Below are positions 18,453-26,779 of a stretch of DNA of 64,000 nt, piece after piece (within the stretch, counting starts at the first letter, position 1; the number at the start of each line of letters is the position of its first letter). Source of the stretch: Bacteroidota bacterium (GTDB lineage: Bacteria > Bacteroidota > Bacteroidia > Chitinophagales > Chitinophagaceae); NCBI GenBank assembly GCA_030706685.1, contig JAUZOA010000013.1, positions 1 to 64,000 on the forward strand, in the 5' to 3' direction. The translations under genes and the position numbers were made by a program. The notes under the pieces were generated by a model. It was not told the DNA's origin. It saw only the letters and a program-made list of their open reading frames with translations, and did no database searches.

Positions 18453-19463
18453 TCAGGTTTGAGAAAAATAGGCCAGCTCTTCATCCAGGTTAAGAAAAGG
18501 ATATTTCTCTTTCAGCATTTTCGTTTTTTCAAAATGGTTCATCAGGAATTGCCGGTGAGCTTGCGTGCCGGGCTGAAACGCTTTATGTTTCCGGGCTATG
18601 CTGATCTTTCTTATTTCCTGCATTAGTTGTTGAGACGATTCATCAATACAGGACGCGGAAAATTTTTCCAGTACAAATTCCGTGGCCATATAATTGGGAT
18701 GAGCAAGGTCAATATCATAAAACCGGTAATCCCTTAGCACGTCGATCACGAGCTCGTAAGCCGGGAAGTAAAATATATTATCAAACCGGCCGGCCAGGTT
18801 GTGAACGGCTTCTATCAGCCTTGCTTTACTGCGATTATTTTCCACTACCCCATCCCGGGTATGGCGGACAGGGCTTACTGTAAGAATAATATATATACCG
18901 GGATTGAATTTCATTAATTGCCGGTAACAATCTTCCAGTATGGAAATTGTTTCATTGATTTCCAATAAATGTTTATGGAACCATTGGGCGGGAGCGCGAT
19001 GGCAATTGGCGACCTCCCCAAACCCCTCCGGAGGAGGGGCTTTCGCAGATCCCGCTTCCCTGGTCAGGCGATAGGAAAAAGAAGATCCAAGAGTGATAAT
19101 GAGCCAGTCGGCACTTTTTAAAAAAGTATGTGCCCGTTGCTGGGACCTATTGATATTTTGAACAGCATCCTTCAAATTCATATTGGAAAACCGGGAATGA
19201 TGCTGCCAACTGTTCCAGACTTCGTTCAAATAAAACAGTTCCGATTCATCATATTGCTTGTTGTCAATATAAGACAGCAGGCTTTTGCCAACACTCACCG
19301 GGTCAAATAATATCCCGTTAGGATTCTGTAAAACGGAGAATTTGGAATCGGCCAGCGCGTTGCCAATATGCTCGGTAAAACATGACCCGGTCAATAAAAT
19401 CCTATCCAGGTAATTGATGAACCGGGGAAGTTTCTTCAGGTCAATATTCAACATGAAATCCAT
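18453..19463 (-). CDS. GSCFA-domain protein, SGNH-like
   Basis: The protein has 336 residues. The family name motif LLTGSCFTEHIGNAL lies near 23-37, followed by NPNGILFDPVSVGKSL, WLIITLGSSFSYRL and ANCHRAPAQWF. The end of the domain includes YDIDLAHPNYMATEF. GSCFA proteins look like SGNH hydrolases but have no established substrate. Residues 138-150 (SAKAPPPEGFGE region) look like an in-frame insertion encoded by a C/G-rich palindrome at 19011-19046, replacing the usual short link before VANCH. The -7 element ends five bases upstream of the ATG, so the gene is probably leaderless. It lies between galK and the HMG-CoA lyase gene. Confidence 0.88.
   Translation of the reverse strand: MDFMLNIDLKKLPRFINYLDRILLTGSCFTEHIGNALADSKFSVLQNPNGILFDPVSVGKSLLSYIDNKQYDESELFYLNEVWNSWQHHSRFSNMNLKDAVQNINRSQQRAHTFLKSADWLIITLGSSFSYRLTREAGSAKAPPPEGFGEVANCHRAPAQWFHKHLLEINETISILEDCYRQLMKFNPGIYIILTVSPVRHTRDGVVENNRSKARLIEAVHNLAGRFDNIFYFPAYELVIDVLRDYRFYDIDLAHPNYMATEFVLEKFSASCIDESSQQLMQEIRKISIARKHKAFQPGTQAHRQFLMNHFEKTKMLKEKYPFLNLDEELAYFSQT
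19011..19046. repeat. C/G-rich palindromic word inserted in frame in the GSCFA gene
   Basis: CCTCCCCAAACCCCTCC is followed by GGAGGAGGGGC; CCCCTCC/GGAGGGG-type arms pair. Similar text occurs between genes in many Bacteroidota, to my recollection. Confidence 0.6.
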
Positions 19464-19468
19464 AGAGT

Positions 19469-19476
19469 CAAAAGTA
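19469..19476 (-). promoter_or_regulatory. -7 promoter element of the GSCFA gene (TACTTTTG)
   Basis: This is an exact TAnnTTTG match on the minus strand, 5 bases upstream of the ATG. It lies at the edge of the adjoining repeat arm. Confidence 0.6.
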
Positions 19477-19574
19477 CGATGTTAGATGTACGAAGTACGA
19501 TGTACGACACTCCAATAATAGAAATACTCTCCGGCTATCAAACCGGCGTACATCGTACATCTGACATCGTACAT
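19474..19574. repeat. Quasi-palindrome with GTACGATGT words
   Basis: The left arm 19474-19508 repeats GTACGATGT, AGATGTACGA and AGTACGATG. The right arm 19548-19574 carries the complement (GTACATCGTACATCTGACAT). An inner CCGG...CCGG pair lies at 19531-19546. It shares a 15-base word with the repeat at 13626-13660. Confidence 0.85.
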
Positions 19575-19576
19575 GG

Positions 19577-20437
19577 CTATATAAATATTTTTGAAGCTAT
19601 TTCAAGGCTTTCCGCCAGTGCTTCTTTGTTTAATTGCGGAGATAAAAGATGTTCTTCAAAGTAGCGGATCATCCATTCCGTATTCATATTTCCCACTAAT
19701 TCATCGCCCGCCATCGGGCAACCGCCAATTCCTTTGAGCGCGCCGTCAAAACGCGTACAACCTGCGTTTACCGCAGCTTCTAATTTTTCTCTCCAGTTAT
19801 TGGCGGTGGAATGAAGATGAACTCCTATTTCAGTCCCCGGCAACGATTCAACCAGGTAGCTGGTAATATCGTACACCTGCTCAGGCAAAGCCAGGCCAAC
19901 CGTATCAGCGAGCGAAATGACCCTGATATCCAATTCTACCATTTTTGTCACCCATTTAAAAACAATTTCTTCTGAATAGGGATCCCCATAGGGGTTCCCA
20001 AAACCCATTGAAATATAAATGACCAGTTGTTTCCCGGTCTTTATGCAAAGATTTTGAATCTCTTCAACCCTGTTTAAAGATTCTTCGATTGATGAATTGG
20101 TATTTCTCTGCTGAAAAGTTTCGGAAACAGAAAAAGGAAATCCAAGATAAGTTACCTGGTCATAAACACTTGCTTCCTGCGCGCCCCGCTGATTAGCCAC
20201 TATAGCAAGCAATTTGGTAGCACTAATTCCTAATTCCAAATTCCTTATTACTTCAGGGGTATCCGCCATCTGCGGAATAGCTTTCGGTGAAACAAAACTG
20301 CCGAAGTCAATAGTGTCGAACCCTACTTTCAATAATGAGTTAATATATTTAATCTTCATCGCGGTAGGGATAAAATGCGTCCACCCCTGCATGGCATCAC
20401 GGGGACATTCGATGATTTTGACCTGGGCCTCATTCAT
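19577..20437 (-). CDS. Hydroxymethylglutaryl-CoA lyase
   Basis: The protein has 286 residues. It splits HMG-CoA into acetyl-CoA and acetoacetate, the last step of leucine breakdown. The start MNEAQVKIIECPRDAMQGW holds the catalytic Arg-Asp pair, FGSFVSPKAIPQMADT follows, then the metal-binding VHLHSTANNW and the signature GCTRFDGALKGIGGCPMAG with the active-site Cys loop. The TIM-barrel length is normal. A terminator-like hairpin and seven T residues lie between its promoter and its ATG, which is unusual. No other leucine-degradation genes are adjacent. A close relative, homocitrate-type synthase, is excluded by the motif set. Confidence 0.93.
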   Translation of the reverse strand: MNEAQVKIIECPRDAMQGWTHFIPTAMKIKYINSLLKVGFDTIDFGSFVSPKAIPQMADTPEVIRNLELGISATKLLAIVANQRGAQEASVYDQVTYLGFPFSVSETFQQRNTNSSIEESLNRVEEIQNLCIKTGKQLVIYISMGFGNPYGDPYSEEIVFKWVTKMVELDIRVISLADTVGLALPEQVYDITSYLVESLPGTEIGVHLHSTANNWREKLEAAVNAGCTRFDGALKGIGGCPMAGDELVGNMNTEWMIRYFEEHLLSPQLNKEALAESLEIASKIFI

Positions 20438-20465
20438 AAAAAAAGCCGGATAAAACTTATCGGCT
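20438..20465 (-). promoter_or_regulatory. Hairpin plus T-run in the leader of the HMG-CoA lyase gene
   Basis: On the minus strand AGCCGATAAG and TTATCCGGCT pair with one bulge, followed by TTTTTTT and then directly by the ATG. It looks like an intrinsic terminator placed between the promoter and the start codon. It could also end transcripts from rlmB. Confidence 0.6.
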
Positions 20466-20468
20466 ATA

Positions 20469-20476
20469 CAAAGGTA
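20469..20476 (-). promoter_or_regulatory. -7 promoter element of the HMG-CoA lyase gene (TACCTTTG)
   Basis: This is an exact TAnnTTTG match on the minus strand. The predicted transcript start falls at the outer edge of the leader hairpin. Confidence 0.65.
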
Positions 20477-20701
20477 ATATTATGACGGGGAGTTATGATA
20501 ACCTGCCATTGGCGGAAAGACGCTTCCGGTTAAACTGGCAATACCGGGTTTCTTTCCTGTTTTATCTATATTTTCTGGTATACCAATTATGAAAGATAAA
20601 AAGATCAGTGAGCAGGCATTTTTTTATACAGGGTTCTGCAGGAAAACATTCAAACCCGGGCATTATTCTCAGACCAGTTTTTCATTCTTAAACACGGGCT
20701 C

Positions 20702-21469
20702 TTATTTTAACATTCGTTGCCGCACCACTTCGTACAAAATCATGCCTGTGGCAACGGATACATTCAGCGATTCAAAATCCCCGGCCATCGGGATCTTGAA
20801 TCGCTCATCGCATATTTTCATTAATGCCGGGTAGATTCCTTTTTCTTCGCTGCCCATGACGATAGCAACAGGTTCTTTGAAATCACAATCAAATACATTT
20901 TTTTCCGCCGTCATTTCACTGGCCAACACTTTGATCCCGTTCAGGTGAAGTTCATCCACTGTTTTCATCAGGCTTTTCACACGGCAGACAGGAATTTTTT
21001 CCAGGGCGCCCGCGGAAGTCAGTATGGCATCTTCATTTAACGCCCCTACCCCTTTGTCCGGGATGATAAGGGCATGCACCCCGCAACAAAATGCAGTGCG
21101 GGCGATACCGCCGATATTGCGTATATCAGTGATACCATCTAAAACCAGGAAAAGCGGAGCCTCTCCTTTCTCTATGACAAAAGAAATGATGTCCTGCAGA
21201 TCGTGATACTGAACTTTAGCGATCATGGCTACACAGCCTTCATGGCTTGCTATATTGAATCCATTCAATTTTGCTGCCGGTACATAATTGACGGGTATAT
21301 TGTGCTGTGAAGCCAGTTTCTTTATCTCATCGATGGAGGGTCCGTGAGCGTTTGTATCCAGGTAAATCCTGTCGAGTTGCTTACCGGAGAGGATCGCTTC
21401 TGTTACCGGTTTACGGCCTATGACAAGGGAACTTTTTTTGGGGCGATGCTGCTGCCTGAAATTTTTCAC
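20702..21469 (-). CDS. rlmB: 23S rRNA (guanosine-2251)-2'-O-methyltransferase, SpoU family
   Basis: The protein has 255 residues. The N-terminal substrate-binding part (VIGRKPVTEAILSGKQLDRIYLD) is followed by the knotted SPOUT domain with its three motifs: NIGGIARTAFCCGV, AIVMGSEEKGI and SLNVSVATGMILYEVVRQR. It methylates the ribose of G2251 in the peptidyl-transferase P loop. The basic start KNFRQQHRPKKSS is normal. The gene is alone on its transcript, with metK further upstream behind a terminator. Another SpoU methyltransferase of the TrmH group is possible, but the N-terminal domain favours RlmB. Confidence 0.93.
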   Translation of the reverse strand: MKNFRQQHRPKKSSLVIGRKPVTEAILSGKQLDRIYLDTNAHGPSIDEIKKLASQHNIPVNYVPAAKLNGFNIASHEGCVAMIAKVQYHDLQDIISFVIEKGEAPLFLVLDGITDIRNIGGIARTAFCCGVHALIIPDKGVGALNEDAILTSAGALEKIPVCRVKSLMKTVDELHLNGIKVLASEMTAEKNVFDCDFKEPVAIVMGSEEKGIYPALMKICDERFKIPMAGDFESLNVSVATGMILYEVVRQRMLK

Positions 21470-21529
21470 TTTTCAAAGAAACAAAGAATATTTCAGAACT
21501 GAGGGAGGAGTAGAATTCCATTTGAAAGG

Positions 21530-21560
21530 AAAAAAAATCCACCCGGCACTACCAGGTGGA
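21530..21560 (-). terminator. Intrinsic terminator of metK
   Basis: On the minus strand TCCACCTGG...CCGGGTGGA forms the stem and TTTTTTTT follows. Confidence 0.9.
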
Positions 21561-21591
21561 TAAATTAAATATAAATGAACCCGTGGAAAGT

Positions 21592-22842
21592 TTATAAGCC
21601 GAATGCCTTTTTTATTTTAGGAACATAGTCTAGTTTTTCCCAGGTAAATAATTCTACTTTTCTTTTTACTGTTTTTCCATCCGGGGTAGCAAATGTTTTT
21701 TCCACTATTTCAGGTTTGCGGCCCATATGCCCGTAAGCTGCAGTTTCGCTGTAGATGGGGTTGCGCAATTTCAGTCTTTGTTCGATAAAGTAAGGGCGCA
21801 TATCAAAAATGCCTTCCACGATACCGGCAATTTGTCCATCCTTCATTTTTACTTTTGCGGTGCCAAAGGTATTTACATTAATACTGGTAGGCTGGGCTAC
21901 ACCAATAGCATAAGAAACCTGTACCAGCACTTCTTCTGCCACGCCGGCCGCAACGAGGTTCTTGGCAATATGTCTCGTAGCATAAGCAGCGCTCCGGTCA
22001 ACCTTGCTTGGATCTTTGCCACTAAAAGCGCCACCGCCATGCGCGCCTTTGCCACCGTATGTATCAACAATGATCTTGCGGCCGGTAAGACCCGTATCAC
22101 CATGAGGCCCGCCAATAACAAATTTCCCGGTCGGGTTAATATGGTATTTAATCTTATCGTTAAAAAGCTTTGCGTATTTTTTGTATTTCGATTTAACCCT
22201 GGGGATAAGAATATTGATAATATCTTCCCTGATCTTCGCCTGCATTTTAGTTTCTGTATCAAAGTCATCATGCTGGGTAGAAACTACGATCGCATCAATC
22301 CTTACGGGCTTGTTATTGTCATCATATTCCAGTGTCACCTGGCTCTTGGCATCGGGACGCAGGTATTTGATTTGCTTATTTTCCCTTCTCATGGCGGCCA
22401 GCTCCAATAATAATTTATGGGCCAGGTCAAGTGCCAGCGGCATGTAATCCTCTGTTTCATTGGTGGCATAGCCAAACATCATTCCCTGGTCGCCGGCGCC
22501 CTGTTCTTCTTTTTTGGTACGATCAACTCCCTGGTTGATATCTGAGGATTGTTCATGGATAGCAGACAACACACCGCATGAGCTTGCTTCAAACATATAT
22601 TCGCTTTTCGTATAACCGATCTTGCGAATAACTTCCCGGGCTATCTCTTGTACATCGAGGTACGCTTTTGATTTCACTTCACCTGCCAGTACAACCTGCC
22701 CGGTGGTAACTAATGTTTCGCAGGCCACTTTGGATTGGGCATCAAAAGCAAGAAAATTATCAATAAGGGCATCGGATATCTGGTCGGCAACTTTATCCGG
22801 GTGTCCTTCAGAAACACTTTCAGAAGTAAAGAGGTAAGGCAT
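21592..22842 (-). CDS. metK: S-adenosylmethionine synthetase
   Basis: The protein has 416 residues, normal for this phylum. It makes S-adenosylmethionine from methionine and ATP. Conserved segments include [20 protein letters not shown] at the start, [12 protein letters not shown] near 116, the phosphate loop [22 protein letters not shown] near 265-285 and the terminal YGHMGR. The products serve methyltransferases such as PrmA, RlmB and panB-independent pathways. Its promoter element is enclosed by a perfect 8-bp inverted repeat, which suggests repressor control. A strong terminator follows the gene. No riboswitch-like leader is recognisable in the roughly 45-base leader. Confidence 0.98.
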   Translation of the reverse strand: MPYLFTSESVSEGHPDKVADQISDALIDNFLAFDAQSKVACETLVTTGQVVLAGEVKSKAYLDVQEIAREVIRKIGYTKSEYMFEASSCGVLSAIHEQSSDINQGVDRTKKEEQGAGDQGMMFGYATNETEDYMPLALDLAHKLLLELAAMRRENKQIKYLRPDAKSQVTLEYDDNNKPVRIDAIVVSTQHDDFDTETKMQAKIREDIINILIPRVKSKYKKYAKLFNDKIKYHINPTGKFVIGGPHGDTGLTGRKIIVDTYGGKGAHGGGAFSGKDPSKVDRSAAYATRHIAKNLVAAGVAEEVLVQVSYAIGVAQPTSINVNTFGTAKVKMKDGQIAGIVEGIFDMRPYFIEQRLKLRNPIYSETAAYGHMGRKPEIVEKTFATPDGKTVKRKVELFTWEKLDYVPKIKKAFGL

Positions 22843-22885
22843 AATTGAACTTTAAATTTTGTATTGAGTTAGTATAATAAATTTA

Positions 22886-22910
22886 ATCGGGTGCAAATAT
22901 AACACCCGAT
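22886..22910 (-). promoter_or_regulatory. Operator-like inverted repeat around the metK -7 element
   Basis: ATCGGGTG (22886-22893) and CACCCGAT (22903-22910) are perfect inverse copies. Between them lies CAAATATAA, which on the minus strand is the -7 element TATATTTG (22901-22894). Confidence 0.7.
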
Positions 22911-22938
22911 CCAATTATTAATAAAAAAAGCTTATACA

Positions 22939-24438
22939 CTAAAGCCTGGAATATACGATCCGCAGCCGCATTCGCTGAGGCCCGGTACCACCCGCCAATC
23001 TTACCCGTCCTTTTGCCAAACCGGGATTAACCGTTACGATCTGGGTTACCGGAGTAGCCCCGGTAACAGGCCTGTACTGCTCAGACACGTAAAACGGTGA
23101 AAATATCCGGAAGTTATACGCATGTTCGGTTTTGTTAACTACATGCTGTATATAGCGGGAGATATCAAAATGCCAGGTTTTGATTGCATTTCCTGACCCG
23201 TCTAATGCATTGATAGGGGCGACGCCGAAACTAGTTAAACTCAAACCACCCGAGGAGTTAAAACTAAGATCATAAGGGAACAGGAGATATTTTGACAACG
23301 ACGAATCGTAGGCATCGAGGAATAAATTCGCTGGCGGAGTAAAATTGTTATCACTGATATCATATACTTCTTCCGCGATCAGCTCGGCCCTGTGAACAAC
23401 GCAGTTATTCATGCCTGCCAGGCCGGGTACTTTGATGGTAGCAAATGAACCGGGTGTATTTTGAATATAAACAAAAGGATCCGGTGTAGTACCTCCCTGG
23501 GCTGCCAATAATGGAGTACCGCTGTAATCACGTTGAATATAATTGGCCGCAGCTGAGCCGGCTAGGAGATAAGTATCATAAGGTTTAAAAGAAAAATAAG
23601 CCACGGTTGTATCCAGATCGGCCAGCCCCTTGCCATGCGCATATTTGTAGTAAATAGCCAGCTTGGTATTGGCGCCCGTCAGATTAAAGCCCATAATCGC
23701 ATTACCTGATGTCGATTGCAGGGCAAAGCCCTTGAATTTATCCGTGAATAAAGAGTCACTCGAATAAGCATCGTTGCTGCCCCCGGATGTATCATACCTC
23801 AGGAGTTTTGACCCCCAGACCGTATCGAGCGGGATTCGCAATTGAGAAGCCGTTGTATCCTGGAAAGCTTTTACAGAGTCCTTTAAACCTGCAGGAATAA
23901 ATGTTTTGGAGCCGAGCTGCTGGCCGTAAATGCCACTTGGGCCGAATGGATCCTGCCGGGTAAGAAAACCGGTATCCACTCTTAATTCAGAGGGCATTTC
24001 ATAGACCTTGACCGTCTGTTGCGCAGTACTGTCACCATAGGTTTCTACATAATTCAACACAAGAACAACAGAGTCAATGTAAATACTATCGCGGGTATTT
24101 AAAAAAGTATATTTGAAACTGGGAGGCTTCAGCTCAAAAAACATCCGGGCATCTGTTTTTCCGAAGAAGGGGTCGTTGCTGATCAATCCAAGAAACTGTT
24201 CATCCGAATAATGGCCCCGGGTTGAATCCAATAATGTTGGGTCAGGATCGCTCAACGTAAAAAGACCATTGTAAGCTTCTACAGAAAGCGTGGTATCGAA
24301 AGTGGTGATATTATCAACAGGGGGAATGAGATCACTTCCTAATTCGGTGGCTTCATTGATCTTTCGGCAGGAGGTAAATAAGATGAAAACGCTGGTAATA
24401 AATAATCCAATCGTTAGTGACAGTTGTCTTTTCTTCAC
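22939..24438 (-). CDS. DUF4270 family lipoprotein
   Basis: The protein has 499 residues from the GTG at 24438, chosen because it opens with a lipoprotein signal (KKRQLSLTIGLFITSVFILFTSC). A longer start at 24522 would add 28 hydrophilic residues and overlap the previous gene by 14 bases, which is less likely. After the lipobox Cys come RKINEATELGSDLIPPVDNI, typical of DUF4270, and a long beta-rich region with DSIYIDSVVLVLNY and a C-terminal RVRLAGGTGPQRMRLRIVYSRL. The family is surface or periplasmic in Bacteroidota and has no known function. The gene follows the glycogen-synthase-like gene on the same strand, a pairing I have seen in related genomes. Confidence 0.88.
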   Translation of the reverse strand: MKKRQLSLTIGLFITSVFILFTSCRKINEATELGSDLIPPVDNITTFDTTLSVEAYNGLFTLSDPDPTLLDSTRGHYSDEQFLGLISNDPFFGKTDARMFFELKPPSFKYTFLNTRDSIYIDSVVLVLNYVETYGDSTAQQTVKVYEMPSELRVDTGFLTRQDPFGPSGIYGQQLGSKTFIPAGLKDSVKAFQDTTASQLRIPLDTVWGSKLLRYDTSGGSNDAYSSDSLFTDKFKGFALQSTSGNAIMGFNLTGANTKLAIYYKYAHGKGLADLDTTVAYFSFKPYDTYLLAGSAAANYIQRDYSGTPLLAAQGGTTPDPFVYIQNTPGSFATIKVPGLAGMNNCVVHRAELIAEEVYDISDNNFTPPANLFLDAYDSSLSKYLLFPYDLSFNSSGGLSLTSFGVAPINALDGSGNAIKTWHFDISRYIQHVVNKTEHAYNFRIFSPFYVSEQYRPVTGATPVTQIVTVNPGLAKGRVRLAGGTGPQRMRLRIVYSRL

Positions 24439-24508
24439 AAAAAAAAAGTTACAATGGTTATGATTGTTGTTTCTTCCTTCTCCATTTATGGAAAAGCTAA
24501 GGGTGAGG

Positions 24509-25324
24509 TTACTTGGCTGCAAGGTCGTTATACAGTTGTAAATAGTCTGTTAAATCAGATTCAGGATTATACTGCAAAGTCTTTTTACCTCTCACTTTTG
24601 AAAATTCGTCCAACAATTTTTTTTCAACTTTTTCCGCGCCGAATGTAATGGCATCCGCATAGGTAGCGCCGCCACGGAACATAGCTGTATTGTTAGCTTC
24701 CTTGAAAGCTTCAAGGTCTTTTTCCTTGAGGGAAGGATGGATCAGGGCTTTATTGAGAAAATCACTGCCAAGTTTTTCTTTAAATGTATTCTGGCCTATC
24801 GTGAATACGATCTTGCTGTGGGAAAAAACAGGTTCTTTTTTGTAAACGGTTTTCAGGTAAGCAGGAACAAGCCCTGTCATCCAGCCGCTGCAATGAATAA
24901 TATCCGGGGGCCATCCGAATTTCTTTACTGTCTCCAGCGCTCCTTTGCAAAAAAATATTGTCCGGAGGCCGTTATCATCAAACCATTTTTCGTTTTCATC
25001 ATGAAAGATGAATTTTCTTTTAAAAAGGTCTTCATTTTCCAGGAAATAGACCTGCAACCTGGCGCTGGGTAAGGAAGCCACCTTTATCTGCAAAGGCATA
25101 TCGTCATTGTCGACCGAAACATTAATCCCCGACAGCCGAACCACTTCGTGCAGGCGATGACGACGTTCATTGATATTACCAAAGCGGGGCATAATGCAAC
25201 GAACCTCGAACCCGTTGTCATTCGCTTTGATAGCCAGTTTATTTACGATCTCCGAAAATTCTGTCAGCTCCAGGTAGGGCGACATTTCATTTGCAATAAA
25301 TAAAATTCTTTTTTTGGCTGACAT
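24509..25324 (-). CDS. Glycogen/starch synthase-like protein, N-terminal catalytic domain only
   Basis: The protein has 271 residues and matches only the N-terminal Rossmann domain of GT5 glycogen synthase: RILFIANEMSPYLELTEFSEIVNKLA, then CIMPRFGNINERRH, a FFCKGALETVKKF segment, and DIIHCSGWMTGLVPAYLK. The second GT-B domain of about 200 residues, with the nucleotide-sugar site, is absent. This short form is a stable gene in Chitinophagia and Cytophagia, so it is not a local truncation. Whether it is catalytic alone is unknown. It starts from a -7 element at 25362-25369 placed back-to-back with the panC promoter and is followed by the DUF4270 gene. Confidence 0.9.
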   Translation of the reverse strand: MSAKKRILFIANEMSPYLELTEFSEIVNKLAIKANDNGFEVRCIMPRFGNINERRHRLHEVVRLSGINVSVDNDDMPLQIKVASLPSARLQVYFLENEDLFKRKFIFHDENEKWFDDNGLRTIFFCKGALETVKKFGWPPDIIHCSGWMTGLVPAYLKTVYKKEPVFSHSKIVFTIGQNTFKEKLGSDFLNKALIHPSLKEKDLEAFKEANNTAMFRGGATYADAITFGAEKVEKKLLDEFSKVRGKKTLQYNPESDLTDYLQLYNDLAAK

Positions 25325-25361
25325 GCTGTCCCGTTTAGATTTGTCTTTTAAAAAAGAGGGG

Positions 25362-25369
25362 CAAAGGTA
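25362..25369 (-). promoter_or_regulatory. -7 promoter element of the glycogen-synthase-like gene (TACCTTTG)
   Basis: This is an exact TAnnTTTG match on the minus strand, 38 bases upstream of the start codon. Confidence 0.7.
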
Positions 25370-25388
25370 CTGATTTATAACGAATAGC

Positions 25389-25396
25389 TAAGTTTG
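25389..25396 (+). promoter_or_regulatory. -7 promoter element of panC (TAAGTTTG)
   Basis: This is an exact TAnnTTTG match, 33 bases upstream of the panC ATG and 19 bases from the opposing promoter element. Confidence 0.6.
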
Positions 25397-25429
25397 TAAG
25401 CATCTTGCCGCCAAATACCATCGTTTTTT

Positions 25430-26278
25430 ATGATATTATTCAAAAAAAAATCGGATATCCGGGCCTGCCTGAACGCCATGAAACAAGAAGGCAGGAAAAT
25501 TGGTTTCGTTCCTACAATGGGAGCCCTGCACCCCGGACATCTGTCTCTTATTGAACGGAGTAGAGAAGATACTTCAATAACAGTTTGTAGCATATTTGTC
25601 AATCCAACTCAATTTAATGATCCTTCTGATTTTGAGAAATACCCGGTAACTATAGAAAAAGATATTCTTTTTCTCGAAGCGGCAGGCTGTGATATATTAT
25701 TTCTTCCGGCGGTGGAAGAAATATATCCCGCCGGTGAAAAGCCGGAAAAGGAGCATTATGACTTTGGTTACTTGGAGACCATCTTTGAAGGTAAATATCG
25801 TCCCGGGCATTTCCAGGGTGTATGCCAGGTAATGCATCGCTTATTAGACATAGTCAAGCCCGGTAACTTATACCTCGGGCAGAAGGACTACCAGCAATGT
25901 ATGGTGATCACCCGGCTGATTGAAATAACAGGACTTCTGCCATTAAACACCATCATTTGTCCTACTTTTCGTGAACCGGATGGCCTTGCTATGAGCAGCC
26001 GTAATATGAGATTGAACCAGGAAGAACGCGGGAAGGCCCCGGCTATTTATAAAGCACTAAATTATATAAAGGATAATTTGCATAAAGGTAACCTGCAGGC
26101 AATTAAACAAACTGCCTCCGCCAACTTGTCCGCGAACGGCTTCAGGGTTGATTATATCGAAACAGCCGATGCAGCTACTTTGCAGCCTGTTGATGAGTGG
26201 GACGGCAAGCAAAAACTGGTTGCATTAGCCGCTGCCTTCCTCAATGAGGTAAGGTTAATTGATAATTTGCTGATATAA
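25430..26278 (+). CDS. panC: Pantothenate synthetase
   Basis: The protein has 282 residues, the normal length. It joins pantoate and beta-alanine using ATP, via a pantoyl-adenylate, in the cytosol. The class-I-like nucleotide motif is [16 protein letters not shown] with HPGH at 34-37. Later motifs include [30 protein letters not shown] and [12 protein letters not shown], the KMSKS-equivalent. panD follows on the same strand, giving the two genes that supply and use beta-alanine. panB, for the pantoate branch, lies 6 kb away. A repeat element sits between panC and panD. Confidence 0.97.
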   Translation: MILFKKKSDIRACLNAMKQEGRKIGFVPTMGALHPGHLSLIERSREDTSITVCSIFVNPTQFNDPSDFEKYPVTIEKDILFLEAAGCDILFLPAVEEIYPAGEKPEKEHYDFGYLETIFEGKYRPGHFQGVCQVMHRLLDIVKPGNLYLGQKDYQQCMVITRLIEITGLLPLNTIICPTFREPDGLAMSSRNMRLNQEERGKAPAIYKALNYIKDNLHKGNLQAIKQTASANLSANGFRVDYIETADAATLQPVDEWDGKQKLVALAAAFLNEVRLIDNLLI

Positions 26279-26363
26279 GTCCGGAAAGTCCGAAAGTCGG
26301 AAAGAAACAGCCAATTGTAATGAATCGGCTTTGGGACTTCCGGTCTTCCCGACTTTCGGACTT
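26278..26363. repeat. Quasi-palindrome with AAGTCCGGA words inside the panC-panD gap
   Basis: The left arm 26278-26304 runs AGTCCGGA-AAGTCCGA-AAGTCGGA-AAG. The right arm 26335-26363 carries the complement (GACTTCCGG, CCCGACTTTCGGACTT). An inner pair AGCCAATT/AATCGGCT caps the hairpin. The left arm starts on the panC stop codon. Confidence 0.85.
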
Positions 26364-26378
26364 CTTAACTTTGTCAAC

Positions 26379-26723
26379 ATGAACATAGAAATCTTAAAAT
26401 CAAAAATACACCGCGCCGTTATTACAGAAGCTGATCTGAATTATGTTGGAAGCATAACTATTGATGAAGAGCTGATGGATGCAGCCAACCTTATTGAAAA
26501 TGAAAAAGTACAGGTAGTGAATGTGAATAACGGTGAGAGGCTTGAGACTTATGTGATAAAAGGGAAGAAAGGTTCCGGGATCTGTTGTCTGAACGGACCG
26601 GCTGCCAGGAAAGGAATGCCGGGAGATATTGTAGTTATCCTTTCTTATGCAGCGATGGATTTTGAAAAGGCAAAATCATTCAAGCCCCGGATCGTCTTTC
26701 CTAAAGAAGGCAACAAATTATAA
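26379..26723 (+). CDS. panD: Aspartate 1-decarboxylase
   Basis: The protein has 114 residues from the ATG at 26379. An earlier in-frame start at 26331 falls inside the repeat arm and is rejected. The enzyme decarboxylates aspartate to beta-alanine for pantothenate. It self-cleaves to make a pyruvoyl group; the cleavage site Gly-Ser is in [11 protein letters not shown] at about residues 23-26, here reading VGSI. Other features are [14 protein letters not shown] at the start and GAARKG-like [19 protein letters not shown] near 70-90. The length fits the family. It probably shares the panC transcript despite the hairpin in the gap. Confidence 0.96.
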   Translation: MNIEILKSKIHRAVITEADLNYVGSITIDEELMDAANLIENEKVQVVNVNNGERLETYVIKGKKGSGICCLNGPAARKGMPGDIVVILSYAAMDFEKAKSFKPRIVFPKEGNKL

Positions 26724-26779
26724 TAAGTGTAATCCTGTTGAGCTTTGCGGTTTAAAGACATAGGCTTATTTTCGATAAA

